The notes beneath the pieces are model-generated. The model had not been told where the DNA came from. It saw nothing but the letters and a program-made list of their open reading frames with translations, and did not search any database. A stretch of 64,000 bases of DNA, taken from Arenicella chitinivorans. Lineage in GTDB: Bacteria; Pseudomonadota; Gammaproteobacteria; Arenicellales; Arenicellaceae. Each line of letters begins with the position of its first letter. The first letter of the stretch is position 1. Location of the stretch: NCBI RefSeq assembly GCF_014651515.1, contig NZ_BMXA01000001.1, forward strand, positions 1 to 64,000, given 5' to 3'. Position numbers and translations under genes: made by a program. This document shows positions 43,607 to 53,079 of this stretch, piece after piece.

Positions 43607-44200
43607 TTAGCGTTGCAGTAACGATTCGATTTCTTTGACAAAATCGTCGTAGTCAAGCGCTCCACTGAACGGTTCAACGAATGAAGTCGACATGCCGCGA
43701 AACAGACCTTGGTTGTCGTGTTGGTTTCGCACGAAGGTGCCATCTTTAAAACTGAACAAGCCCTGTCCGACACCGACGGTCATCGACAAGCCAATGGCAC
43801 TCGGACGCGTGGTGAACAGTAAGTACTCGGTCCCCACGGTGAGGTTCGGTGTGTTAAATCCGCCGACATAGCGTATACCGTCTTTAGCGGCGGGTCGTTT
43901 CAACGATCCGACCATTTGCACCTGAACCAAGTTGGATCTTTTACCTTTTTCGCTTGCTAGTTCGCCTTTGATAAGGTCACTGACGCGAATGGTGTAGGTC
44001 GTGGTGTTTAGTTTTCCGCCGCCAACATTGACAGCATCGGATTTAACCGCGATGACTTCGCCGCGGAAAATCTTATCGGCGTTATTGGTGAGTTGACCCA
44101 GGTTCATTTGCATCACGGTAGTCGCGTTGGCATTGACCCAGGGCAGTAGCAGTAAGACAAACAATAGTTTTGGATAGAAAAATGTAGGATTTTTTCTCAT
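43607..44200 (-). CDS. Small secreted protein, unknown function
   Basis: The protein has 197 residues from ATG 44200, decided by GAAGGAG at the right distance; the in-frame start at 44215 has none. The signal peptide ends near VNANA (about residue 27). The mature part is beta-rich, with ADKIFRGEVIAVKSD, YTIRVSDLIKGE and TVGTEYLLFTTR, resembling the OB-like domain found in several secreted proteins that carry metzincin partners. No name is assigned. It is co-transcribed with the metzincin-like gene, so a role as its partner, such as an assembly or inhibitor protein, is plausible. Confidence 0.75.
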   Translation of the reverse strand: MRKNPTFFYPKLLFVLLLLPWVNANATTVMQMNLGQLTNNADKIFRGEVIAVKSDAVNVGGGKLNTTTYTIRVSDLIKGELASEKGKRSNLVQVQMVGSLKRPAAKDGIRYVGGFNTPNLTVGTEYLLFTTRPSAIGLSMTVGVGQGLFSFKDGTFVRNQHDNQGLFRGMSTSFVEPFSGALDYDDFVKEIESLLQR

Positions 44201-44589
44201 GTGGTACTCCTTCAAACAGAGTGTGGTGAGTTAGGGCGCAGCATCTATGCTGCGCAGAGTTTGCGCTGGGCTGGCGAGACAGAGTAGGGTTGGAAGAGAG
44301 GCTTTCGTTACGCAAGCCCCCCCGCCAGCGTGTCAGCATACGATTCAGTATACTAAACAACTGTCATGGAATGCGCGCTTAAATAGACGAATGACTGTTT
44401 TTTTTGATTTTCACAGGTCGAAGACGTGACCAAGTTATGATTTTTTGGCATTCTATGTGCAGGGGTATAGGAAGCTAATAAATGACAGGGTCAATGGGTT
44501 GGTAGGCACTCGCGATGAGTGTCGCGGGTTTGTTTGGTTCGCTCAATTTAGCTTCTTACAAAAGAAGACTTAAAATCGTAAGTGAGCCA
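44201..44589. other. Divergent intergenic region
   Basis: 389 bases between the secreted metzincin operon and the C25 peptidase gene. No gene is supported. It holds the perfect palindrome at 44236-44255 and an AT-rich stretch at 44340-44420 likely to contain promoters. Confidence 0.5.
44236..44255. promoter_or_regulatory. Perfect palindrome in a divergent promoter region
   Basis: GCGCAGCAT and ATGCTGCGC are exact complements separated by CT. It lies 36 bases upstream of the 44200 start codon. It could be an operator shared by the two divergent secreted-protein transcription units, or a hairpin in the 5' leader of the minus-strand operon. Confidence 0.45.
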
Positions 44590-47500
44590 ATGAAGTTGTT
44601 CTATTGTTTGCGCGCACTGGTGAGCATTGTTTGCTTATTGGGGGCGAGTTTAGCGGTGCAGGGTGCGCCCGCTGTTATTGAAGTCGGAAGCGGTGTGTTG
44701 CCAGCAACGACAGCACCAGGTCCTGGAATCGCAACGCCGTTCACCACCATCACTTTTGATGCCGAGTTCGCATCACCACCAAATGTGTTCGTGATGACTG
44801 AGGAGAATGCCGCCAACGCAGACCCGTGTACGATTCGCATTCGTAACATCACAACCACGGGGTTTGATGCGGCTTGCCATGAGCCGATTAATGCAGACCG
44901 AGCATCAGGCGGTATGATCTTTGAGTATGTGGCGGTCCAAGACGGCACCACCTCGGTGCCATTGAGTACTTCCGGCACGGTTGACTTTGTCTCGTCTTGT
45001 CAGGAAATCAGTGCGCAGCAATATGGCCCGAACTGTGCTGCGTGTTCAGGTGCGCAAAGCTACGTTGGGGTTACCTTTCCGGGTGGTGGTTTTACGGCCG
45101 CGCCAGCGCTATTGACCCAAGTCCAAACGACCAACAATTTGGTTTCCGGCGAGCCCGTGTTCCTTGATACCGCGGTGCGTCAAGGCAGCTTGTCCGCGAC
45201 CGGGTTTGACCTATCGCTTGATCAAATGGAAGCGGGTACAGGTCCGTTAGCATCGACCGAAGAAGTTTGTTATCTGGCGGTGGAACGTAACGGTTGCCAG
45301 ACGCTGGACCTAAGTTCATTAGGTGGCCCAGCATCGCTCGCATTCCAGGCGCAGACAGGGGGAAATAATGTAGATGGTCATGACAATGCTTGCAGCACTG
45401 GTGAAGGTGTCGGTTTTGCCGCAGGGTGCTTCACGACCACGCCCATTGCGGTTGCCAAGCAGGTTACTCGCAATGGCAACAACGGCGGCTTGTTACGTCG
45501 ATGCAGTGTTAATTCAAGCGAGATCGTTCTCACATTTGACGAGGACCAGGTCTCTGACGCTGAACGGAACCATATCGACGAAACCGCATCGGTACTGGCA
45601 TTTGGTAGCGCGTTTACAACGCCTGTCACCATGGCCGAGGCTCGCGCGGTACTGCGCGGTCGCTGGGTTTTATTCGAGTGGTCGACCAATGCCGAAGTGT
45701 TTCACCTAGGGTTTAATCTTTGGGCTGAAGTTGAGGGTGAATGGGTTCAGATTAATCGACGCTTTATTGCTGGAGATGGACAAGATACCGAAACCCTCAA
45801 GTCGTATAAAAAACGTGTTCGGTTAACTCGACATCAAGCAAACAAGGCGTCGCGATTCGCAATTTCGAGCATTGATTCTCAGGGGCTTGAAGAGTTCTAC
45901 GGGCCGTTCGAGTCTGGCGAGCGGTACGGCTCTCGCACGGCCCCGGACCCAGTCGATTGGGCCCTGGTTCGGGCTGAGTTTGAGAGCATGACCGGCGCCA
46001 GTGTGGTCGATAAGAAACACCATCGTCGACGCATCGGAACAACGGCAACATGGCGCGAACCGCTTCCCAGCGGCAAGAGCCGACATGGATTGGTTGAATT
46101 CGATGTCGAAGGAGAGGGTATTCGCCGACTGTCGGGTAGTGACATTTTGGCGGCTGCGCCAGGATACCTCGGGGTCAACCTGGATCGCGTGGCGCTGACA
46201 CTCAATGGCGCGCCGGTGGCCAGGCACATCGTGAGCAAAGATCATCGTTTGTCAGAGGATGACAGTGTGTATTTCGTAGCTCAACCGCCAACGGGTGAAT
46301 ACGCGATATATCTAAATCGCTACACCTATCGATTGAGCTTGGACCGACGTCTAGCGCTGGATGCAAACACATTTGATGCCGGCCCGAGTGATACTCAATC
46401 GGTTTCAAATAAAGCGCTCACCAGTGTCAAGCTGACGAGAGACAAGCTGTATTCGGCGTCTAGCTCGGGCGAAACACCTTGGTATGACAGCCGTATTTTG
46501 GCAGCAGGCTCGCCGAACACTCAGGGCTATCAATTTGATTTTGACGTTGAGACGGCATTACCAGGCGCTATCGAATTTGCCTTGCTAGGTGGTGTCGATT
46601 TTCCGGGTGCGACAGACGATCATCATTTCCGGATCATGGTAAATGGTACGCCAGTGCACGAAGCTTGGTTTGATGGCTTCAATGCGGCAACTGGACGCGT
46701 TACTGTACCGCCCGGCCTGTTACAGAATGGTGTAAACCAAGTAGAAGTTGTGGTTGAGGGTGATACAGGGTTTTGGGCCGACTTGATCCTCGTCGATGAC
46801 CTGACGGTGTCTGCATTTACTGATTTAGAGAGCGTTCTGGAGAAGGATATTGTGATTCCACCGGATAGTGAGGTCATTGAGGTGACCAATGCGGCTCACC
46901 CGGACACCTTGGTATTCATCTATACACTGAACGGCGGTCTGTCGGTCGCAAACAGTGAGGTTATCAAGGACGATGCACGCCTTGTGGCGTTGCCCCCGCG
47001 GATTACCCGTGCGCCGATGCGCCTTGCCTGGGGGAGAGATGATGTCTGGCAGGGAGTAGCAGCGCTTAGGTATGTTTCACCGGAACGCTTGCCCGCAGCG
47101 CCAGCAAGCTACGTCATCGTCGCGCACCCAAATTTTGTTGGCGATAAGCTGGAGCAATTTAGGCGGTTCAAAGAAAATCAAGGGTTTACTGTCGAACTTG
47201 TTGACTGGCATTCGGTTGTTGCTCAGTTTGGTTTTGGTAACGACACGCCTCACGCATTAGCTCGTTATTTGAAGTCCTTGCCCGAGATTGATGAAACTCG
47301 GCATGTGTTAATCGTTGGTGGACATAGTTACGATTATCGAGGACTTAGCGGCCAACATGTGGTCAATTACATACCAACTTTTTACCGCGCCGTCAGTGTT
47401 TTGAATTTTGCGCCAACGGATAATCCGTTAGCGGATTTGAATGGTGACCGAGTCCCAGAGCTTGCGATCGGTCGTTGGCCGGTTCGCACTTCGGGAGACC

Positions 47501-48162
47501 TGAGTAACATTGTCGATAAAACACTCCAGTGGCACACGTTGCGTGAACAGCAGCCATATCAGGATGCGTTGTTGTTAGCACAAGCTGTGGATAACCGAAA
47601 TTTGGATTTTGCTGAACAATTACAAGGGCGCGTTGCAATACCACTCATGGCGATGCCCGAGTTTGATGGTGTCTCCTTGATTGATCTCGACGGCGTAAGA
47701 CAGGGTGCCATGACGATACAAGAGGCTCGCGATCAGGTCAGAGAAAGTATCGATGGTGGCGTGGGGCTGCTCAGCTTCGCTGGACACGCCAGCACCGCTG
47801 GATGGGGCTATCAAGGGGTTGTCGATACGCAGTTTATCCAATCATTGGATAATACGGATACGCCGTTGATCGTCATGCCATTGGCGTGTTACACCACTAA
47901 CTACGAGTCGACGTCAATCAACACCCTTGCCCATCAATGGTTGTTTGCGGGCTTGCAAGGGGCTGTGGCAATCCATGGTGCCAGCGTTCTCGGAGAGTAT
48001 CGAGAAAACGCCTTGTTCGCAGAGCGATTTTTACGCGCAGGTGCTGCCGGTGCAACCACCATCGGCGAGGCTATCTTGAATGCCAAACGCGAGATGGTGG
48101 GGACTAACCCAATGTTAAACAATTGGGTGTTACTAGGTGATCCTGCGCTACCGCTTAGGTAA
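44590..48162 (+). CDS. Secreted gingipain-type C25 cysteine peptidase
   Basis: The protein has 1190 residues from ATG 44590; the longer frame from 44515 would place 25 hydrophilic residues before the signal peptide. Signal peptide about residues 1-25 (ending AVQGA). A long N-terminal region (about 25-815) with beta-sandwich and Cys-containing segments precedes the C-terminal Peptidase_C25 domain: VIVAHPNFVGDKLEQFRRF, HVLIVGGHSYDYRG, then the His in LLSFAGHAS (about 1066) and the Cys in MPLACYTTN (about 1100). Gingipain-like peptidases of this size usually act outside the cell. The Por-type C-terminal sorting domain of Bacteroidetes is absent. Confidence 0.88.
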   Translation: MKLFYCLRALVSIVCLLGASLAVQGAPAVIEVGSGVLPATTAPGPGIATPFTTITFDAEFASPPNVFVMTEENAANADPCTIRIRNITTTGFDAACHEPINADRASGGMIFEYVAVQDGTTSVPLSTSGTVDFVSSCQEISAQQYGPNCAACSGAQSYVGVTFPGGGFTAAPALLTQVQTTNNLVSGEPVFLDTAVRQGSLSATGFDLSLDQMEAGTGPLASTEEVCYLAVERNGCQTLDLSSLGGPASLAFQAQTGGNNVDGHDNACSTGEGVGFAAGCFTTTPIAVAKQVTRNGNNGGLLRRCSVNSSEIVLTFDEDQVSDAERNHIDETASVLAFGSAFTTPVTMAEARAVLRGRWVLFEWSTNAEVFHLGFNLWAEVEGEWVQINRRFIAGDGQDTETLKSYKKRVRLTRHQANKASRFAISSIDSQGLEEFYGPFESGERYGSRTAPDPVDWALVRAEFESMTGASVVDKKHHRRRIGTTATWREPLPSGKSRHGLVEFDVEGEGIRRLSGSDILAAAPGYLGVNLDRVALTLNGAPVARHIVSKDHRLSEDDSVYFVAQPPTGEYAIYLNRYTYRLSLDRRLALDANTFDAGPSDTQSVSNKALTSVKLTRDKLYSASSSGETPWYDSRILAAGSPNTQGYQFDFDVETALPGAIEFALLGGVDFPGATDDHHFRIMVNGTPVHEAWFDGFNAATGRVTVPPGLLQNGVNQVEVVVEGDTGFWADLILVDDLTVSAFTDLESVLEKDIVIPPDSEVIEVTNAAHPDTLVFIYTLNGGLSVANSEVIKDDARLVALPPRITRAPMRLAWGRDDVWQGVAALRYVSPERLPAAPASYVIVAHPNFVGDKLEQFRRFKENQGFTVELVDWHSVVAQFGFGNDTPHALARYLKSLPEIDETRHVLIVGGHSYDYRGLSGQHVVNYIPTFYRAVSVLNFAPTDNPLADLNGDRVPELAIGRWPVRTSGDLSNIVDKTLQWHTLREQQPYQDALLLAQAVDNRNLDFAEQLQGRVAIPLMAMPEFDGVSLIDLDGVRQGAMTIQEARDQVRESIDGGVGLLSFAGHASTAGWGYQGVVDTQFIQSLDNTDTPLIVMPLACYTTNYESTSINTLAHQWLFAGLQGAVAIHGASVLGEYRENALFAERFLRAGAAGATTIGEAILNAKREMVGTNPMLNNWVLLGDPALPLR

Positions 48163-48178
48163 TAATTTATTTAAATTG

Positions 48179-48439
48179 CTACCGGTTCGTGAGTTTCACG
48201 CACACCAATTCACGACCTGGGTATTTTGGCTGATGCTCTGTAATCGCTTTGAGGCAGGACTTGCGTTTACGGAAAATCTGTAGGCTAACATAACCCTTGG
48301 CGGCTTCCTTTGACTCTACGCGTAACTGGTATTCAGCCGCGTAGGCAGGTTTGGTAAAACCAATCGACAGTGTTAAGACAAATAGCTGCAAAATAAGCCG
48401 ACAGGATGTGGGTGTGCTCGGACGATGTGTTGTACTCAT
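48179..48439 (-). CDS. Small secreted protein, unknown function
   Basis: The protein has 86 residues with a signal peptide (about residues 1-34, ending AYAAEY). The mature part of about 50 residues is basic and has two Cys (KSCLKA, ELVCVKL), possibly one disulfide. Start 48439 is preferred over a GTG at 48481 that would add 14 residues ahead of the signal. It converges on the C25 peptidase gene with a 16-base gap. No family was recognised. Confidence 0.6.
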   Translation of the reverse strand: MSTTHRPSTPTSCRLILQLFVLTLSIGFTKPAYAAEYQLRVESKEAAKGYVSLQIFRKRKSCLKAITEHQPKYPGRELVCVKLTNR

Positions 48440-48926
48440 TGCTCGTGTTTCAAGGTGAAGTGGATAATGAAATCGCTCCACTTTGAGCGGATGGGTGGAC
48501 CGACTGCGCTACGTGAGCGGTCGGGGTCCCAAGATACATCGTTGTAATAAAACGCGAGTCGGATCTAACGTTTGGGAGTGATCATCATACACCTTCGCTT
48601 TCAGCTTGGGCAAATCGTAAATCAGGTGACCAACGTCGAATAATGTTGGTTTTAATGCCGATGGATTCGCCATACCGCCCAGTTACCCTGATTTACGACC
48701 TGGTTAAACTGCGGCCTATGAGTCCGCTTGCCAAACAACATTTAACGAAGCTAGGCTTGGAATTTAGTGTGTTGCTAGCCCGGTGAATTCCTGAGGTTCG
48801 CAGAGTTACTCAACCTGAGCACTATAAAAAGGTGCAGCCTTACATTGATTTTTATTTTGCCTCTGGTGTATCCGGTTGGCGATCGCTAAACTAGCGTGAG
48901 TTTAAATTCAATGTTGCGCACACATC
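48440..48926. other. Intergenic region, no gene seen
   Basis: 487 bases between divergent genes. There are no supported reading frames, structured RNA or repeat of the types found elsewhere. It presumably contains the promoter for the dioxygenase at 48927. Confidence 0.4.
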
Positions 48927-49754
48927 ATGGATCTAGCAAAGCTACAACGTGAGTTTCGAAACAATGGCTATGTGGTTATCGATTCCGGAACCGACGAGTC
49001 CGTTCTGAACGGTATTGTCGCTGATCTTGACGGTTTTTTTGGGCGTGAGGCCGAGCGCCCGATTCATGTGCCTTTCGCTGATTACAATCGTATCCAAGAT
49101 GCTTGGCACATTAGCCAACATGTTTTGCAGCTAGCTCGTTCGGAGGTAATCTCAGACACGATCTCTGCCCTATATGGTAAGCCTGCCGCGCCGTTCCAGA
49201 CGCTCAATTTTTATCGTGGTACCGGACAGCGAGTGCATTCGGACTCAATTCACTTTAATTCTGAGCCGTTTGGTGCCATGTGTGGTGCATGGACAGCACT
49301 CGAAGACATCGGTCCAGATCAAGGTCCTTTAGTTTATTATCCGGGGAGTCAAGAATTGCCGGAAATGAATTACGACTATTTTGATCTGCGCCCGAGCTAT
49401 GACTCCTACCCCCAGTATTTGGATCAGCTTGATCGAATCATCAATGAGCGCGGATATAAACCGGAACTGGGGTTGCTAAAGAAAGGACAGACACTTATTT
49501 GGTGTGCCAATATTTTGCATGGCGGTTCACCGCAGAAAGACAAATCCCTGACTCGTAAGTCACAGGTGACGCATTATTTTGTGGGCGCGCCCAAGACATG
49601 GCGTCCGAGTGAGAGTGAACACAAGCGTTTTTATTTTGAGCCCGAAGTCGTTCGCGATATGAGCGCAGAGCCCTACAAATATCCAATTCAGCCTCGTTTG
49701 CCGAGTTTTGCACAACGATTGCGCGCCGCCATTCGCAATCGATTGCGTCGTTGA
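48927..49754 (+). CDS. Phytanoyl-CoA dioxygenase (PhyH) family protein
   Basis: This 275-residue Fe(II)/2-oxoglutarate-dependent oxygenase of the PhyH family shows the HxD pair in RVHSDSIHF, the distal His in ANILHGGSP, and an Arg region (LTRKSQVTHYF) for 2-oxoglutarate binding. The N-terminus (EFRNNGYVVID) is typical of the family. The C-terminal tail is Arg-rich (RNRLRR). PhyH proteins hydroxylate many small molecules, so the substrate is open. Monocistronic. Confidence 0.88.
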   Translation: MDLAKLQREFRNNGYVVIDSGTDESVLNGIVADLDGFFGREAERPIHVPFADYNRIQDAWHISQHVLQLARSEVISDTISALYGKPAAPFQTLNFYRGTGQRVHSDSIHFNSEPFGAMCGAWTALEDIGPDQGPLVYYPGSQELPEMNYDYFDLRPSYDSYPQYLDQLDRIINERGYKPELGLLKKGQTLIWCANILHGGSPQKDKSLTRKSQVTHYFVGAPKTWRPSESEHKRFYFEPEVVRDMSAEPYKYPIQPRLPSFAQRLRAAIRNRLRR

Positions 49755-50002
49755 TCATCTACTCCATCCGAGCTGCTGCCCCGTATAGCACTCATTGGTT
49801 TCTGTGAGCGAGCACAATTCATTCAAATGGATGAGGCCGAATGGCCCGTTGGGCATATCACCTACTTTTGATACGTTTATGTTGCGCTAAGCATCACATT
49901 TACGAGCCGTAGTAGCGCAAGGAACCTTGGTGCGCAACCACCGTACGAATGCTCTGTGTACGCGCAGCTAGGATAGATATTTCCATTTCAGAGGATTCAA
50001 TT

Positions 50003-50590
50003 ATGTGTGTCAATAAATCCGCCAGAATGACTCTGGCGACCTGTCTAACGATGTTAACCATGCTGCTGGTGTGCAGCGCGCACGCCAACGACAACCAAGC
50101 AACCTTCGATTTTGGGCGCTTGAAATTAAATGAGGGAACCAAGCTCGAAACGTTTCTGGCGAAAGTCACCGAACATGAGGAGAAAAACAGTCTTTTGCCT
50201 TCTGCGCGTGAAGACCTAGTCGCGCTCTTCAAGCAATATGACTTTGACCAAAATGGCGAGCTTAATGCCACGGAAATGCTTGTTGGTTGTATGAAGCCAC
50301 TCACCGCAGAACAGGTTGAGGCGTATAAGGCCGGAAAGAAGAAAAAAGGTGGCGGCGGGGGTAAAGTCCCAGGTCCAATCGAGACTGGTTGCACGGGCAC
50401 TTGCAATTGTGACTATATCGGCGGCATCGGCGGCACAGATAGTCCAGGCGAGATTGGAACACCTGGTGATGGTCAAAATACTCAAGGGTTTGGCAATTCC
50501 CAAGGTAGCAATCAATTATGCGTTGCCGCAGGCGATGCTAACTGTCACTGCCACTGCAATACGGGTGTTTGTGCCGCTGGCGGCACTTGA
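50003..50590 (+). CDS. Secreted EF-hand, Cys-rich protein
   Basis: The protein has 195 residues from ATG 50003, decided by AGAGGATT upstream; a frame from 49949 would extend it without a signal. Signal peptide ends near AHAND (about residue 29). An EF-hand loop DFDQNGELNATE (about residue 92) suggests Ca2+ binding. Downstream are a Lys/Gly-rich stretch (KKKKGGGGGK), Gly-rich sequence with GTGCTG-type codons and a Cys-rich end (CTGTCNC, CHCHCNTGVC) that could bind metal or form disulfides. Function unknown. A small secreted protein family with this make-up was not recognised. Confidence 0.72.
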   Translation: MCVNKSARMTLATCLTMLTMLLVCSAHANDNQATFDFGRLKLNEGTKLETFLAKVTEHEEKNSLLPSAREDLVALFKQYDFDQNGELNATEMLVGCMKPLTAEQVEAYKAGKKKKGGGGGKVPGPIETGCTGTCNCDYIGGIGGTDSPGEIGTPGDGQNTQGFGNSQGSNQLCVAAGDANCHCHCNTGVCAAGGT

Positions 50591-50670
50591 TCGCTGGGGT
50601 TAGTTTATGAGGTGTCGCGGCGGTGGGGCGCGACGCCTTCGTAGGCGGTTTGGATGATGGGTGCAGAACA

Positions 50671-52146
50671 ATGACAACCGAACGCATGTTTCGAGTAGAT
50701 CCGTTGATTCAAATCCGTATCAAACCCTGGGGCTGGTGGCGATTGCTCGTTGGGTTGATGGCCTACGGGGTATTGGTGCTGAGTTTAGTGAGCGGCGTTG
50801 ACGTCGCGGTCTATTTCTTTCTCGTGCCAATCCTGACGATCAGTGGCGCATGTCGTCAGCACTGGCAACGGCTCACGTTGGTGGTTGGTGTATCAATTAT
50901 CTCCAGTCTGATTGTGTTTCCGTGGGTCTGGGCGTACGACTCGGCATACATGTGGTTGGTTGGTGCAGCGTTGTTGGTGCTGTTTTCAGTGGTGATTGTT
51001 GTGCCCGAGATTCTGCAACATCGCATCGGGTGGATCATGCCTGAACTGTCAACGCCGGTGTTGTGGCTCAGCATGATGGCGTTGTTCTCACGCTTGCCAG
51101 CGGGTGATTTTTGGTTGGACATTGCCTTATTTCAACCTTTGTGTGTGCCCTTGATCACCTATATCGGGAGCGTTGGGATTACATTTTTGATGGTGTTGAA
51201 CAACGCTGCGTGGGCGCAACTTTTGTTGATGCCCTGTGTTGGGCGCGCGCTCGTGGCGATTTCGGTGTCATTACTACTGTTGGGGTGTTGGGCCTACTCC
51301 TCAAGCTTGCCGACGGTCGCGACAACGCACCGTATTGCCTTAGTGCAAGGTAATTTTTCGCTTGATTGGACGTGGCGGCAGTTGAGCGCTAACGGGCTTA
51401 TCGCAAATACCTATGAACAGTTGAGTCGTCGGACTATCGGGCAGAGTGTGGATCTTGTGGTGTGGCCGGAATATGCACTGCCGGTCGACGTGATACAGCA
51501 CAACCCATCACTGTTGCAACGTCTTAAAAAGCTCTCCACCGAGCTACAGATGCCAGTGATGCTGGGCGCCATTGTATTGGATGGGAAGTCGGATCATCAT
51601 TTTGACAGCGCCCTACTGTTTGATGGCGGTGAGCTGACTGGGCGTTACGACTCCAAGTATCCCGCCTTTTTTAACCAATTCACTAATCCGGGGCAGGCCA
51701 CTTTATCGCTACTACATACCACGGAGCCGCCACTCAAGATCGGTACGATCATCTGTTTTGAGGAGACCCATACCGGTTTGTTTCGTGAATACACCTCGCT
51801 GGGTGCGTCACTCTTCGTGTCATTGGCGAATAATCAAGATCTCGGCTTAGGGCGGCAATTGGCAGCGCGCTACGGCCAGCTCAGAGCCGCTGAGATGGGT
51901 CGGTTTTTGGTTCGAGCGAGCAACGACGGTGTCACGCAGGTAGTGGACCCGTGGGGCCGAGTAACACAGAGCCTGCCAGTTGATGAGTCGGGCGTGCTCT
52001 TGGCCGACATCGCGCTTCTCGAGTATAGGACTTGGTATTCGCGTTTTCAGTACGTCGGTGTGTCGTTGATGGTATTGGCGATGGTACTGGTCTCATTCGG
52101 TTGGCAGCAATGGCACCAACGTAAGCACTGCAACAAACCAAACTGA
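50671..52146 (+). CDS. Apolipoprotein N-acyltransferase-like membrane protein
   Basis: The protein has 491 residues (start at ATG 50671; an upstream frame from 50623 is not favoured). About six or seven N-terminal transmembrane helices precede a carbon-nitrogen hydrolase domain (about 220-460), then a last helix. Catalytic triad candidates: Glu in VVWPEYALP, Lys in DSKYPAF and Cys in TIICFEETH. This is the Lnt layout, acylating lipoproteins at the periplasmic face. The sequence diverges around the Lys (no PFGE), so it may be a paralogue of the housekeeping Lnt rather than the essential enzyme. Confidence 0.82.
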   Translation: MTTERMFRVDPLIQIRIKPWGWWRLLVGLMAYGVLVLSLVSGVDVAVYFFLVPILTISGACRQHWQRLTLVVGVSIISSLIVFPWVWAYDSAYMWLVGAALLVLFSVVIVVPEILQHRIGWIMPELSTPVLWLSMMALFSRLPAGDFWLDIALFQPLCVPLITYIGSVGITFLMVLNNAAWAQLLLMPCVGRALVAISVSLLLLGCWAYSSSLPTVATTHRIALVQGNFSLDWTWRQLSANGLIANTYEQLSRRTIGQSVDLVVWPEYALPVDVIQHNPSLLQRLKKLSTELQMPVMLGAIVLDGKSDHHFDSALLFDGGELTGRYDSKYPAFFNQFTNPGQATLSLLHTTEPPLKIGTIICFEETHTGLFREYTSLGASLFVSLANNQDLGLGRQLAARYGQLRAAEMGRFLVRASNDGVTQVVDPWGRVTQSLPVDESGVLLADIALLEYRTWYSRFQYVGVSLMVLAMVLVSFGWQQWHQRKHCNKPN

Positions 52147-52204
52147 GAATTGTGCTAGGCTAAGCAGTCGGTAAACCTATCTGAAACAACCGCTGTAGAC
52201 CACA

Positions 52205-53035
52205 ATGCGCTTCATTTTATTACTTTCTCTCTTCTTCAGTGCTGGTGTTGCGGCCCAAAGTTCGTTGCAAACCACTTTTTCTGGCACGCTGCGATTGGAT
52301 CATGGTGTCGCAGAGCGTGATTTACCGATCACCGTCGAAGTCCGTAAACACACGATTGAGTTTAGAGAGACCTGCATTTTTTTGATCACTGGCACGCGCA
52401 TATGTTTTCCTGTGACGTTGTACCCGGTTGAACAGGTTAGACGTAAAGCAATCACCTTGGCTACAGGGCGTAACAGTGCTGGTTTTGGCGTGAGCGGTGT
52501 CGGTCGCTTCGGCATCAAATATTCCTTGAAAATGACCTGCCGCGGGTGCTCGGAACTGGTGCCAGAACAGTATTATACGTTGAACGGGAATACATTATCT
52601 GCTGGCGATGCGGCGCTACTCGACGAGGATGCGTTGCCATCACGGTTTAATATCAAGCTGATCACTCAGACCACTGTGTCGGGCAAAATAATGTTGCCAG
52701 AAGAAAAACGCGCGACCAGCGAACGACAGTTTTCAGTAACCGCATACGCCTTACCCGCTGGGAACGTGCGATTGGGGCGTCGTTCGGGTATCAAACTCCC
52801 TGCTGGTGAGAACAGCGTTGACTATCGTCTGGCTGGTCTGCCGTCGGGCAGTATCGACAAAACTATGCAGATTGTTTTGCAATGTACCTCCTGTGCTGGC
52901 TCATCAGAACAAGCCCACACGCCCGCTTTACGGCGAGGTGTGAGCCATTCCAATATTGATTTTATTTTCAACTTTAGCGATTCCGGGTACATGGTTCCGG
53001 TACTTGACCTGTTGCTCGAAACCCCATCTGAATAG
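52205..53035 (+). CDS. Secreted two-repeat protein, unknown function
   Basis: The protein has 276 residues with a signal peptide (ending VAAQ, about residue 18). The mature part consists of two similar halves of about 110 residues, each beginning with a beta strand (FSGTLRLD, VSGKIMLP) and ending with a CxxC in a similar context (MTCRGCSELV, LQCTSCAGSSEQ). A beta-sandwich fold is likely, with possible metal- or disulfide-forming Cys pairs. It lies 58 bases after the Lnt-like gene on the same strand. No family was recognised. Confidence 0.7.
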   Translation: MRFILLLSLFFSAGVAAQSSLQTTFSGTLRLDHGVAERDLPITVEVRKHTIEFRETCIFLITGTRICFPVTLYPVEQVRRKAITLATGRNSAGFGVSGVGRFGIKYSLKMTCRGCSELVPEQYYTLNGNTLSAGDAALLDEDALPSRFNIKLITQTTVSGKIMLPEEKRATSERQFSVTAYALPAGNVRLGRRSGIKLPAGENSVDYRLAGLPSGSIDKTMQIVLQCTSCAGSSEQAHTPALRRGVSHSNIDFIFNFSDSGYMVPVLDLLLETPSE

Positions 53036-53079
53036 AGGCGCATAGGGCGCGGTCTCAACGTGAGTTGAATGCAAGGAAG

